Part shown: in pieces, positions 15,218-22,386 of the stretch | Layout of the letters: every line of letters begins with the position of its first letter | How positions within the stretch are numbered: position 1 is the first letter of the stretch | From: an uncultured Sulfuricurvum sp. | Lineage (GTDB): Bacteria; Campylobacterota; Campylobacteria; Campylobacterales; Sulfurimonadaceae | Direction of reading: 5' to 3' | DNA length: 26,344 nt | Assembly (NCBI RefSeq): GCF_937936435.1 | Contig: NZ_CALDDG010000060.1 | Location: 1 to 26,344 of the forward strand | Translations under genes and position numbers: made by a program | The notes under the pieces: model-generated | Database searches by the model: none | Seen by the model: the letters and a program-made list of their open reading frames with translations, nothing else | Told to the model about the DNA's origin: nothing

Positions 15218-15613
15218 ATGAAAATGATCAAAGTTTTAGCTCTATGCACACTTATCGGCGGCAGTTTGATGGCGGACGATACTTTGGCGCTAAACATGAG
15301 TCAAATGGAAAACGGTTTGAACAATGTTCAAAAAGGATTCCTCTACAATGCGCCTGCCTTAATCAAAGGCGGTGTTGCGGAGATCCAAAAAGCGAATGCG
15401 TTGTTCCATGATGCGGATGCTACCAAAAAGTATCTTCCGAAAGAGAAACAACACATGAGTAATATCGCGTACAATGCGGCAAAACGTATTGATACGGCGT
15501 CTAATGATTTGGTCAAATCATTGGACAAAAAAGCGTATACTCAAGCACATAAATCGTATTCGGAAATTGTCAATGCCTGTACGGCATGTCATGCAGTAGT
15601 ACGCGGCTGGTAA
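15218..15613 (+). CDS. Periplasmic class II-type cytochrome c (four-helix, c556/c'-like)
   Basis: This 131-residue protein has a Sec signal peptide (MKMIKVLALCTLIGGSLMA, cleavage near 19) and a single haem site, CTACHAVVRGW (121-131), at the extreme C-terminus. A haem at the C-terminus of an all-helical protein is the mark of class II cytochromes (c', c556). Met27 or Met30 in the first helix could be the sixth haem ligand, as in c556. It follows petC by 25 bp with a good GAGGAG ribosome-binding site, and a terminator follows it. It is probably expressed with the bc1 complex and may carry or sense electrons or ligands; this role is inferred. Confidence 0.85.
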   Translation: MKMIKVLALCTLIGGSLMADDTLALNMSQMENGLNNVQKGFLYNAPALIKGGVAEIQKANALFHDADATKKYLPKEKQHMSNIAYNAAKRIDTASNDLVKSLDKKAYTQAHKSYSEIVNACTACHAVVRGW

Positions 15614-15622
15614 ACGTTTTGT

Positions 15623-15639
15623 AACCCCTTTTTGGGGTT
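15623..15639 (+). terminator. Rho-independent-type terminator after the cytochrome gene
   Basis: AACCCC-TTTTT-GGGGTT forms a 6-bp stem with a 5-base loop 10 bases after the cytochrome stop, followed by TTCTCCCTC then TTTC. The trailing U-tract is broken by C residues. The position before the moaA promoter supports the call as the end of the petABC-cytochrome operon. Confidence 0.6.
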
Positions 15640-15664
15640 TCTCCCTCTAATTTCTTTGATAAAT

Positions 15665-15721
15665 AAAACTCCAAACAACTTTTTGATACACTCGCGGATC
15701 GCTCCTTAAGATAGGAGTTTT
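15665..15721. promoter_or_regulatory. Inverted repeat framing the moaA promoter
   Basis: AAAACTCC (15665-15672) and GGAGTTTT (15714-15721) are perfect 8-bp reverse complements separated by 41 bases. A promoter-like pair, TTGATA (15683-15688) and TAAGAT (15707-15712) with an 18-bp spacer, lies between the arms, so the right arm would cover the transcription start. It may be an operator pair or chance. Confidence 0.4.
15683..15712 (+). promoter_or_regulatory. Candidate moaA-queE-queD promoter
   Basis: TTGATA and TAAGAT are separated by 18 bp, ending 20 bases before the GTG start of moaA. This leaves only a very short leader, too short for a molybdenum-cofactor riboswitch. Confidence 0.5.
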
Positions 15722-15732
15722 CAAGGATTGTC

Positions 15733-16698
15733 GTGTTAATAGATAGTTATGGCAGAACCGTCGATTATTTACGCGTTTCGGTAACGGAACGGTGTAACTT
15801 CCGATGTCAGTACTGCATGCCCGAAAAACCCTTTTCGTGGGTACCTAAAGAAAACTTACTCAGTTTTGAAGAATTATTTGAATTTATCAAAGTTGCCATC
15901 GACGAAGGGATTACAAAAATCCGTATAACCGGCGGCGAGCCGCTCTTGCGCGAAGACCTCGATAAATTCATCAAAATGATCTATGACTATAAAAATGACA
16001 TCGATCTGGCGATGACGACCAATGCTTTTTTACTGAAAAACTCGGCAAAGAAACTTTATGATGCCGGTCTGCGCCGTTTAAACGTCTCTATCGATTCGCT
16101 TAAACCGGAAGTCGCCGAGACCATTGCCAAAAAAGATGTTCTCCGCCAGGTTCTCGAAGGGGTAGAAGAGGCATTGAAAGTCGGATTGAAAGTCAAAGTC
16201 AACATGGTTCCGATGAAAGGGCTTAATGAGGGTGAAGTGTTGGATGTGCTCGAATACTGTAAAGAACGGGGAATGGTAGTCCGTTTTATCGAGTATATGG
16301 AAAATGTTCATGCCGAGGTCAACATAAAAGGGATGCAAAGCCCTGAACTCCTCGGAATTATTGGGAACCGCTATACATACAGTGATGAGGGGTTTGACGG
16401 TCATTCACCCTCTCATTATTATAAACTTGAAGACGGCTATGAATTCGGGATTATCGAACCGCACAAAGATGATTTTTGCACCAAGTGCAACCGTATCCGC
16501 CTGACGGCGGAGGGAAATCTGATCCCTTGTCTTTATTTTGACGAAGCGATGTCGATCCGAGAAGCGGTAAGACGGGGTGATATCAAAGAGGCGGCATTGG
16601 TGCTCAAAGAGGTGATTCGCACCAAACCGGAAAAAAACCGCTGGAGCGAAGGAGATTCTGAAGTTTCCAGCCGTGCGTTTTACGAAACCGGAGGGTGA
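15733..16698 (+). CDS. moaA: GTP 3',8-cyclase MoaA (molybdenum cofactor synthesis)
   Basis: MoaA is a radical-SAM enzyme that converts GTP to 3',8-cyclo-dihydro-GTP, the first step of molybdopterin synthesis, acting with MoaC. The 321-residue protein has the N-terminal radical-SAM cluster motif C21-x3-C25-x2-C28 (RCNFRCQYCMP). TGGEPLLR (66-73) follows. The second 4Fe-4S site, which binds GTP, uses C249, C252 and C266 (FCTKCNRIRLT to LIPC). It ends in the functionally important double glycine (YETGG). The start codon is GTG at 15733, supported by AAGGA 5 bases upstream. It is followed by queE after 1 bp, so the two are co-translated. Confidence 0.97.
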   Translation: MLIDSYGRTVDYLRVSVTERCNFRCQYCMPEKPFSWVPKENLLSFEELFEFIKVAIDEGITKIRITGGEPLLREDLDKFIKMIYDYKNDIDLAMTTNAFLLKNSAKKLYDAGLRRLNVSIDSLKPEVAETIAKKDVLRQVLEGVEEALKVGLKVKVNMVPMKGLNEGEVLDVLEYCKERGMVVRFIEYMENVHAEVNIKGMQSPELLGIIGNRYTYSDEGFDGHSPSHYYKLEDGYEFGIIEPHKDDFCTKCNRIRLTAEGNLIPCLYFDEAMSIREAVRRGDIKEAALVLKEVIRTKPEKNRWSEGDSEVSSRAFYETGG

Positions 16699-16699
16699 G

Positions 16700-17458
16700 A
16701 TGCTCTATCTGGTAGAACATTTTTACTCCGTACAGGGGGAAGGAAAATATACGGGAGTCCCTTCGCTGTTTTTTAGATTCGGAGGATGCAATCTCAAATG
16801 CGAAGGATTCGGATGCCGAGAAAGTGCGCCGGACGGATCGGAGATTCTCGGATGCGATACCGTGTATGCCGTCGATCGTCGTGCATTCGGTGAGCTGTGG
16901 ATGGAGATCGAAGAGCTACAAAGCCTGATCTGGATCATGAACGGATACCGATTGCCTCCTCATGTGGATGTTGTACTCACAGGAGGGGAGCCGCTGATCT
17001 ATGCGAATGAGCCGATTTTTATCGAGTTTATCGAATACCTTACATCGCAAGGGCACCGGGTGACGTTTGAAACGAATGCGACCATAGCGCCGGATTTTAA
17101 ACGCTTTCCGTTTTATAAGCAGGCAACCTATGCGCTTTCGGTCAAACTCTCCAACAGCGGCGAACCGCTGGACAAACGGGTAAAGCCGGAGGCATTCGGA
17201 GCGATTATCGCTAACGCTAAAGAGAGTTTTTTCAAATTCACCGTCGATGAGCCTTCATTAGTAAGCCATATCGAATCGGAGATCGACGATGTGATCGCAT
17301 CGTATCCGTATGTTCCCGTTTATTGTATGCCTTTAGGAGGCGACAAAGCTCATATCGAAGCGAATTGCGAAGCGGTTATCGAGTTTTGCAAACGGCGCGG
17401 ATTTGTTTACTCGGATCGTTTACACATCCGTATTTGGGATCAAAATCACGGAGTATAA
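16700..17458 (+). CDS. queE: 7-carboxy-7-deazaguanine synthase QueE
   Basis: QueE is a radical-SAM enzyme that contracts 6-carboxytetrahydropterin to 7-carboxy-7-deazaguanine in queuosine synthesis. The 252-residue protein begins MLYLVEHFYSVQGEGKYTG, the typical QueE start, and has LTGGEPLI at 93-100. The start at 16700 is chosen for the GGAGGGTGAG just before it; the frame continues upstream into moaA. The cluster motif is odd. C30 and C34 (GGCNLKC) are followed by C39, and only then by C52 in GCDTVYA, which aligns with the usual CDT. The normal CX3CX2C spacing is thus expanded to CX3CX17C by an insertion that carries an extra Cys. It sits between moaA and queD. Confidence 0.93.
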   Translation: MLYLVEHFYSVQGEGKYTGVPSLFFRFGGCNLKCEGFGCRESAPDGSEILGCDTVYAVDRRAFGELWMEIEELQSLIWIMNGYRLPPHVDVVLTGGEPLIYANEPIFIEFIEYLTSQGHRVTFETNATIAPDFKRFPFYKQATYALSVKLSNSGEPLDKRVKPEAFGAIIANAKESFFKFTVDEPSLVSHIESEIDDVIASYPYVPVYCMPLGGDKAHIEANCEAVIEFCKRRGFVYSDRLHIRIWDQNHGV

Positions 17459-17512
17459 TACGTGTAATACTTGAAGTCACGCTATTGTGATTTTAACATC
17501 AGAAGGTTTATC

Positions 17513-18094
17513 ATGCTAATCCGTAAACTTTTCAAATTTGAAAATGCCCACATCGTCAGAGGCTGTTCGACTCAGCGATGCCGGGCTTCGATTCACGGTC
17601 ATTCCTACAAAGTAGAAGTGCTGTTCGAATCCAAATACCTCGATCACGGTCAAATGGTATACGATTTCGGTCTGATGAAACAGGGGATGAAAGATCTCAT
17701 CGACAGTTTCGACCATGCTATCGCAATCTGGGACGGTGATGATGCAGAGTATATTGAAGCGATGAAAAACCATTCCAACCGATGGGCCATGTTACCGGTT
17801 TCTCCTTCGTGCGAACAGTTTAGCCGGATTATCTTTTTGATGCTGGACAGACTGTTGTCCTCTACGCAAATGATCAACGGCGAACGGGGCGTGAAACTGC
17901 ACAGCATCATCGTCCACGAGACTGAAACCGGATATGCACAGGCTTTCGAAGAGGATGCGTACTCGGAATTGATGGGGACGATTTCGCTTGAGACGATAGC
18001 GTTTAGCGACGAAGTGCGCGAGGGCTGGAACGATCCGCAGTTATGGGATAAAATCTTAACAGGGAAGCCGTTTGTAAACCCTGAAACGGTTTAA
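17513..18094 (+). CDS. queD: 6-carboxy-5,6,7,8-tetrahydropterin synthase QueD (6-PTPS family)
   Basis: QueD converts 7,8-dihydroneopterin triphosphate to 6-carboxytetrahydropterin, the QueE substrate. This protein of 193 residues is longer than the usual QueD of about 120. The zinc ligands are H13 (FENAHIV) and H28/H30 (SIHGHSY), with the likely catalytic Cys at C23 (QRCRASIHGH). D68-H69 (SFDHAI) and E136 (HETETGYA) complete the site. The last 50 residues extend beyond the core fold. ATG 17513 is preferred to upstream in-frame codons because AGAAGG precedes it and the family N-terminus starts here. It follows queE by 54 bp. Its TAA stop overlaps the convergent moeA stop. Confidence 0.93.
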   Translation: MLIRKLFKFENAHIVRGCSTQRCRASIHGHSYKVEVLFESKYLDHGQMVYDFGLMKQGMKDLIDSFDHAIAIWDGDDAEYIEAMKNHSNRWAMLPVSPSCEQFSRIIFLMLDRLLSSTQMINGERGVKLHSIIVHETETGYAQAFEEDAYSELMGTISLETIAFSDEVREGWNDPQLWDKILTGKPFVNPETV

Positions 18095-19308
18095 TGCGTT
18101 ATCAGCGAATGACGAGATTCTGACCCCATACACCAGCGTGTCGGGATAATCTTGACCACCGCTCCCGCATCGAACCCTTCTACTTTTTCATCCACCATCA
18201 TAAACCCATTGGCACGCGAAAGAGGTAAAACCATCCCGGGACCGAATTTCGGACTCGGAGTGAAAGTCGCTCCGTCGAACCATCCGGGGATTAGGGCACG
18301 GCGCCCTTTTTTCATTTTAAAGGTTTCGGAAATCCGAGTAGTGATCGTCGCGAGATATTTATCGGCACGCCCGCTTAAGCTCATGATGGCGCTTTGCCCG
18401 AAAAGTTCGAAACACAATGCCGCAGCCAAAGGATTTCCGGGGAGATTCAGGATGACGCTGTTTCCGATCCGTCCGAAGGTTGTCGGTTTACCGGGTTTGA
18501 TATCGACCGACTCGAAAGCGCTTTCAAATCCGAGCGAATGAAACGCTTTTTTCGTGAAATCGGCATCTCCGACGCTCACCCCTCCCGAAGTAATGATCAA
18601 ATCGGCATTGAGGGCGCTTCGGATATGCGATTGGATCGATTCGAGGGTATCTTCCGCCGTTCCGGTAAAAATGATATCGCATCCCAGCTCGCGGGCGCGG
18701 GAGGCGAATGTCGGTGTATTAGTGTTATAGAGCTGATTGGACCCTAACGATTCAAAATGCATTTTAAGCTCATTGCCCGAAGAGAACAGGGCGACTCTCG
18801 GGCGGCGGTGCAAGGTGACATGGGTAATCCCTTGCGACGCGAGCAGGGAGATGTGATGGGCATGAAGCATCGTCCCTTTTTCGAGTAAAACCATTCCGGA
18901 TTGGATATCTTCGCCTTTGAGGCGGATATGCTGAGAGGCCTTGATGGAAGGGGGGAGGGTCACTTTGCCATCGCTGAGAGTGACTTCCTCGATGGGGACG
19001 ATCGCTTCGCAACCCAGCGGGATTTTGGCTCCGGTCATAATTCGGATACATTGATTCTCGACAAGACGCACTTCCCCTTCGTCTCCCGCAAAAATGACAC
19101 ATGATTGCGGCAGCGTTTTGCCCGCGTCTTCCGTCCGTACCGCATACCCGTCCATAGCCGAGTTATCAAACGACGGAAGCGAATGGGATGCGACAACGGT
19201 TTCGGCGAGAACACGGTAGACAGCGTTTTCAATCGGAGCGATTTCGCCCCCGAGAGGCAGTGATAGTTTATAAATTTGATCCAGAGCCTCTTCTACACTG
19301 ATGGCCAT
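18091..19308 (-). CDS. moeA: Molybdopterin molybdenumtransferase MoeA
   Basis: MoeA inserts molybdate into adenylylated molybdopterin to finish the molybdenum cofactor. The 405-residue protein has the four-domain MoeA layout. Visible motifs are SFDNSAMDGYAV (46-57), MTGA (91-94), the molybdopterin-binding GGVSVGDAD (242-250), KPGKPT (271-276) and LPGNP (289-293), plus a C-terminal beta domain. Start ATG 19308 follows a good AAGGAG. It is on the opposite strand from moaA-queE-queD and meets queD tail to tail with a 4-bp overlap. The two ends of the Moco pathway are therefore adjacent but in separate units. No terminator fits between them. Confidence 0.97.
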   Translation of the reverse strand: MAISVEEALDQIYKLSLPLGGEIAPIENAVYRVLAETVVASHSLPSFDNSAMDGYAVRTEDAGKTLPQSCVIFAGDEGEVRLVENQCIRIMTGAKIPLGCEAIVPIEEVTLSDGKVTLPPSIKASQHIRLKGEDIQSGMVLLEKGTMLHAHHISLLASQGITHVTLHRRPRVALFSSGNELKMHFESLGSNQLYNTNTPTFASRARELGCDIIFTGTAEDTLESIQSHIRSALNADLIITSGGVSVGDADFTKKAFHSLGFESAFESVDIKPGKPTTFGRIGNSVILNLPGNPLAAALCFELFGQSAIMSLSGRADKYLATITTRISETFKMKKGRRALIPGWFDGATFTPSPKFGPGMVLPLSRANGFMMVDEKVEGFDAGAVVKIIPTRWCMGSESRHSLITH

Positions 19309-19416
19309 TTCGTCTCCTTGAAGGGTGTCCGTAATTCTCTCTATGCAACAAATATTCGATGCGACAAAAGAAGATTTATGTACTCATTATAGGCAATTTA
19401 AGGTAAAATCCCCTTT

Positions 19417-19830
19417 ATGGAAGCTATGTATACAACAGGAATTAATATCCACTATTTCGGAGTGATGGTGTTGATGGGGGTCGTCCTTTTCAATATTATC
19501 ATGCTGGCCCTCTCAAAGCACATTATTCAATATGCCAAACGGATGAGGATCGTGATGCCGATTTCAGGTTCTCTGATCGCCCTGATCCTTTTTACGGGAG
19601 CAGTGATGATGGCGGCAAAACATTTACACTTTACGTTATCGAATGTCGCGATGATCACAATTGCGATTGTGATGATTATTCTGGAAGCCAAGCGGTATAA
19701 AACACTGAAACGGCGAACCGATATCACACAGGAAAACGCATTTAGCGAATACAAAAAGAAAGCATTCCGTTTTTTGGGTATTGAGATGGCGATGCTCGGT
19801 GTGATGACGATTTGGATGATGGTGGCATGA
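19417..19830 (+). CDS. Four-helix integral membrane protein, conserved in the phylum
   Basis: This 137-residue protein has about four hydrophobic segments (13-32, 46-66, 73-89, 118-136). A cytoplasmic polar loop of Lys, Arg and Glu (91-115) follows the third. It matches in position the integral membrane protein next to rsmE that I recall in Campylobacter. It overlaps rsmE by 4 bp (ATGA). A TAAAAT -10-like element at 19404-19409 lies only 7 bases before ATG 19417, and no Shine-Dalgarno precedes that ATG. The message would therefore be nearly leaderless, or the real start is the in-frame ATG at 19426. Function unknown. Confidence 0.8.
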   Translation: MEAMYTTGINIHYFGVMVLMGVVLFNIIMLALSKHIIQYAKRMRIVMPISGSLIALILFTGAVMMAAKHLHFTLSNVAMITIAIVMIILEAKRYKTLKRRTDITQENAFSEYKKKAFRFLGIEMAMLGVMTIWMMVA

Positions 19831-20495
19831 GGTTTCTCCTACATAACGATGCGGGATCGAATGAACTCGTTATCAGCGGGGAGGATTACAAATATCTGAT
19901 CAAAGTGCGGCGACACAAAAGCGGAGATTTGATTGCGTTTCGCTCACGTTCGCAATTGAGAGAAGAATACCGTTACCGATTGGAACGCACCGATGGCCGC
20001 AACGGCTATTTTACACTGCAAAGCCATCGGAACGTACCGTGCGAAAACGAGACGAAAATACATCTGGGATGGTGTCTGATCGATCCCAAAACGGTCGAAA
20101 AAACATTGCCGATGCTTACCGAACTGGGTGTTCACAAAATTACTTTTATCCATTGCCGCCGCTCTCAGCAAAATTTTCGGCTCGATTTTGAGCGTTTTGA
20201 ACGGATCATGGAAAGTTCTATCATGCAATGCGGACGTACATCGCTGATCGAATTGGCGGAATCTCCCGCATTAGGCACTTTTCTGGACGAAAACCCGGAT
20301 TCGGTTATTCTTGATTTTTGCGATAACGTGTTACAGCACGGAGAAAAAATGGAGACGGTCGTTATCGGATGCGAAGGGGGGTTTGACGCAAGCGAGCGGA
20401 AACTTTTTTCGGCACATCGCGTCCGGTCTCTGAAATCACCGATGATTCTCCGTTCGGAAACGGCTGCTGTAGCGGTTATTTCAATGAGTTTGTAA
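19827..20495 (+). CDS. rsmE: 16S rRNA m3U1498 methyltransferase RsmE
   Basis: RsmE methylates N3 of U1498 in 16S rRNA of the assembled small subunit, using SAM. The protein has 223 residues, slightly shorter than E. coli RsmE. It has the N-terminal PUA-like part (ELVISGEDYKYLIKVRRHKSGD) and a C-terminal SPOUT knot. The knot motifs are CLIDPKTVEKTLPMLTELGV, then IGCEGGFDASE, which replaces the usual GPEGG, and the terminal ILRSETAAVAVI. ATG 19827 is chosen over an upstream in-frame ATG because it gives the family N-terminus MRFL and an ATGA overlap with the membrane protein gene. Confidence 0.94.
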   Translation: MRFLLHNDAGSNELVISGEDYKYLIKVRRHKSGDLIAFRSRSQLREEYRYRLERTDGRNGYFTLQSHRNVPCENETKIHLGWCLIDPKTVEKTLPMLTELGVHKITFIHCRRSQQNFRLDFERFERIMESSIMQCGRTSLIELAESPALGTFLDENPDSVILDFCDNVLQHGEKMETVVIGCEGGFDASERKLFSAHRVRSLKSPMILRSETAAVAVISMSL

Positions 20496-20518
20496 AAAAA
20501 GAAATATTTGGATATAAT
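20490..20518 (+). promoter_or_regulatory. Strong candidate rpmE promoter
   Basis: TTGTAA (20490-20495) and TATAAT (20513-20518) are separated by exactly 17 bp, overlapping the rsmE stop. The transcript would start near 20525 and leave a leader of about 76 bases before rpmE. This is the best promoter match in the window. Confidence 0.7.
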
Positions 20519-20524
20519 TCGAGT

Positions 20525-20600
20525 CCAAAATTATCCGCCCCTGTACGGATATAAAACTATACCGACCGACGTACAACGCCGTCGATCACAAGGCAAAATA
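20525..20600 (+). promoter_or_regulatory. Structured rpmE (L31) mRNA leader, candidate autoregulatory element
   Basis: The leader holds two hairpins, each with an 8-base loop. The first is TATCCG (20532-20537) with CGGATA (20546-20551). The second is CGACG (20567-20571) with CGTCG (20580-20584), just before the AAGG ribosome-binding site. Leaders of L31 genes bind their protein in other phyla (Rfam L31 leader families), so a similar role is plausible here, but it is inferred. Confidence 0.45.
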
Positions 20601-20801
20601 ATGAAAAAAGATCTTCACCCGAACGTTATAGAATGTTCTGTTAGCTGCGCATGCGGTAACACATTTACAACAACCAGTACAAAAGAATCGATCCGTGTCG
20701 ATATTTGCAATGAGTGTCACCCATTTTTTACCGGTTCTGAGCGCCAAGTAGATACTGCGGGACGTATCGATAAATTCAAAAAACGTTACGCGCTAAATTA
20801 A
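20601..20801 (+). CDS. rpmE: 50S ribosomal protein L31 (zinc-binding type)
   Basis: L31 sits at the bridge between the ribosomal subunits. The protein is 66 residues and starts MKKDLHPNVIECSV, the standard L31 N-terminus, so ATG 20601 is used although the frame is open upstream to 20508. The zinc ligands are C16 and C18 (CAC) and C36 and C39 (CNEC), so this is the zinc (C+) form; an extra cysteine is at C12. CHPFFTG and GRIDKFKKRY complete the signature. AAGG precedes the start. It has its own promoter and leader between rsmE and rsmI. Confidence 0.97.
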   Translation: MKKDLHPNVIECSVSCACGNTFTTTSTKESIRVDICNECHPFFTGSERQVDTAGRIDKFKKRYALN

Positions 20802-20810
20802 TTTTAGAAT

Positions 20811-20867
20811 GCCGGTTTCTTCCGGCTATATATGCCCTCCGGGCACTAAAGTTAGCCTCTAAGAGGC
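20811..20867 (+). other. Three tandem hairpins between rpmE and rsmI
   Basis: Three short perfect stems lie in 57 bases: GCCGG/CCGGC (20811-20826, 6-base loop), TGCCC/GGGCA (20833-20845, 3-base loop) and GCCTC/GAGGC (20855-20867, 3-base loop). None is followed by a T-tract. They could stabilise the rpmE mRNA end, act as a weak terminator cluster, or shield the rsmI start at 20886. Confidence 0.55.
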
Positions 20868-20885
20868 AGAAATTGAGAAAAACCA

Positions 20886-21695
20886 ATGCTGTCTCTTGTC
20901 CCTACTCCCATCGGTAACATCGCCGATATCTCCTATAGATCACTTGAAGTCCTTTCCGCTGCGCAGATATTGCTTTGCGAAGATACGCGTGTCACCAAAA
21001 AACTGCTCCATTTTCTAAGAGAACGCTACAACATTACGACGGAAGAGCCGAAATTTATCAGCCTCCACTCCCATAATGAAGCAGAATTCATCATGTCGCT
21101 CAGCCCGGATTTTTTTGATCAGAACGTCGTATACGTCAGCGATGCGGGGATGCCCGGTTTTAGCGACCCGGGGCAGATGTTGGTTCGTTATTGCATCGAT
21201 AATAATGTAGAATACGACGTACTTCCGGGAGCCAATGCGGCATTGACCGCATTTGTCGCCAGCGGATTTGTCGAGACGAAAATGCTCTTTTTCGGATTTT
21301 TACCGCATAAAGGAAACGACCGCGCCAGCGCTTTTCAAGAAGCATTGTTCAACGGCTATACGACCGTTTTGTATGAATCTCCTAAACGGTTGAACAAGCT
21401 GTTGTCTGAAATAGCCGTTGCCGCACCGGAGCGCCGGGTATTTTTAGCCAAAGAGATTACCAAGCGATACCAACATTTTTATCGGGGGACGGCGTCGGAG
21501 CTGGCTGCGAAGATGGAAAACGAGATCCGCGGCGAATGGGTTGTCGTGATCGAGGCGTCTGAAGGAAAGGGGGCATCATTGAGTGAAACCGATATTCTTG
21601 CGCTGGATATTCCCAAAAAAGCGGCTTCGAAGCTGATTGCAAAGATCACCGGAGAAAACCCGAAAGAGTGCTATCAACGACTCTTACAATCTTAG
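20886..21695 (+). CDS. rsmI: 16S rRNA C1402 ribose 2'-O-methyltransferase RsmI
   Basis: RsmI methylates the ribose of C1402 in the decoding centre of 16S rRNA; it belongs to the tetrapyrrole (corrin/porphyrin) methylase fold. The 269-residue protein shows the usual motifs: LVPTPIGNIADIS (4-16), CEDTR (31-35), SDAGMPGFSDPG (85-96), LPGANAALTAFVASG (113 on), FGFLPHKG, ESPKRL and EITKRYQHFYRGT. The ATG at 20886 has only a weak purine run before it and lies just after the three-hairpin region. It is followed after 13 bp by rlmB. Confidence 0.96.
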   Translation: MLSLVPTPIGNIADISYRSLEVLSAAQILLCEDTRVTKKLLHFLRERYNITTEEPKFISLHSHNEAEFIMSLSPDFFDQNVVYVSDAGMPGFSDPGQMLVRYCIDNNVEYDVLPGANAALTAFVASGFVETKMLFFGFLPHKGNDRASAFQEALFNGYTTVLYESPKRLNKLLSEIAVAAPERRVFLAKEITKRYQHFYRGTASELAAKMENEIRGEWVVVIEASEGKGASLSETDILALDIPKKAASKLIAKITGENPKECYQRLLQS

Positions 21696-21708
21696 GATAT
21701 AATACTTT

Positions 21709-22386
21709 ATGTTAATTTTTGGAAAACAACCGGTTTATTACGCAATAGAGCGTCACAAAGAGCGCATCAAGACCCTTTATCTGGCAAAAGAGCTGGATAA
21801 AAAAGAGTACTCGCACCTCATGAAGATGGGTTTTGAGATTAAGCGGATCCCTGAAAAAGCGGCACAGTCAATGGTCAAGGGGGGAAACCATCAAGGGTTT
21901 ATCGCCGAAATATCGCAGATTGTGCCGTATGCTTCGCCGTTTCTCAAAAAATGCGATTTCGTCGTGGTACTCAGTTCGATAACCGATATGGGAAATATCG
22001 GTTCATTGATCCGAAGCGCCTATGCGCTTGGGGTAGACGCCCTGGTGATCTGCGGGATCAAAGAGCCCAATCTGGAACCTATGATCCGTACGAGCAGCGG
22101 TGCCGCACTCGATTTACCGTTGGTCGTCGTCCATAACATCCATGACGTACTGCACGAACTGAAGCAATCGGGATTCAAAGTGTACGGTGCGGTTATGGAT
22201 GGGGAAAATATCCGCGAAACCGTTTTTACACCCAAGCGGGCTTTGGTTTTGGGTAACGAAGGCGAGGGACTCAGCGGCAGAGTTCAAAAAAGTTTAGATA
22301 CGGGGATTTCGATCCCTATGGCCCATGATTTTGATTCTTTAAATGTCGGTGTAGCCGGCGCTATCTTAATGGAGAGAATGAGATGA
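21709..22386 (+). CDS. rlmB: 23S rRNA ribose 2'-O-methyltransferase, RlmB/TrmH family
   Basis: This SPOUT (TrmH-type) rRNA methyltransferase probably modifies G2251 of 23S rRNA. The 225-residue protein has an N-terminal L30e-like substrate-binding part (FGKQPVYYAIERHKERI to NHQGF, 4-64). The three knot motifs are DMGNIGSLIRSA (93-104), LVLGNEGEGLS (179-189) and SIPMAHDFDSLNVGVAGAI (201-219). The exact rRNA site is inferred from family resemblance; another TrmH-type target is possible. TTAGGATA before the start serves as ribosome-binding site. It overlaps the next gene by 4 bp (ATGA). Confidence 0.9.
   Translation: MLIFGKQPVYYAIERHKERIKTLYLAKELDKKEYSHLMKMGFEIKRIPEKAAQSMVKGGNHQGFIAEISQIVPYASPFLKKCDFVVVLSSITDMGNIGSLIRSAYALGVDALVICGIKEPNLEPMIRTSSGAALDLPLVVVHNIHDVLHELKQSGFKVYGAVMDGENIRETVFTPKRALVLGNEGEGLSGRVQKSLDTGISIPMAHDFDSLNVGVAGAILMERMR

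Noticed and set aside
15665..15732. Molybdenum cofactor riboswitch upstream of moaA
   Set aside because: The predicted leader after the promoter is only a dozen or so bases, and the whole gap lacks the multi-stem structure of known Moco RNA motifs.
21698..21703. TATAAT between rsmI and rlmB as a promoter
   Set aside because: It is only 5 bases before the rlmB ATG with no -35 match, and TTAGGATA there works better as a ribosome-binding site in a continuous operon.
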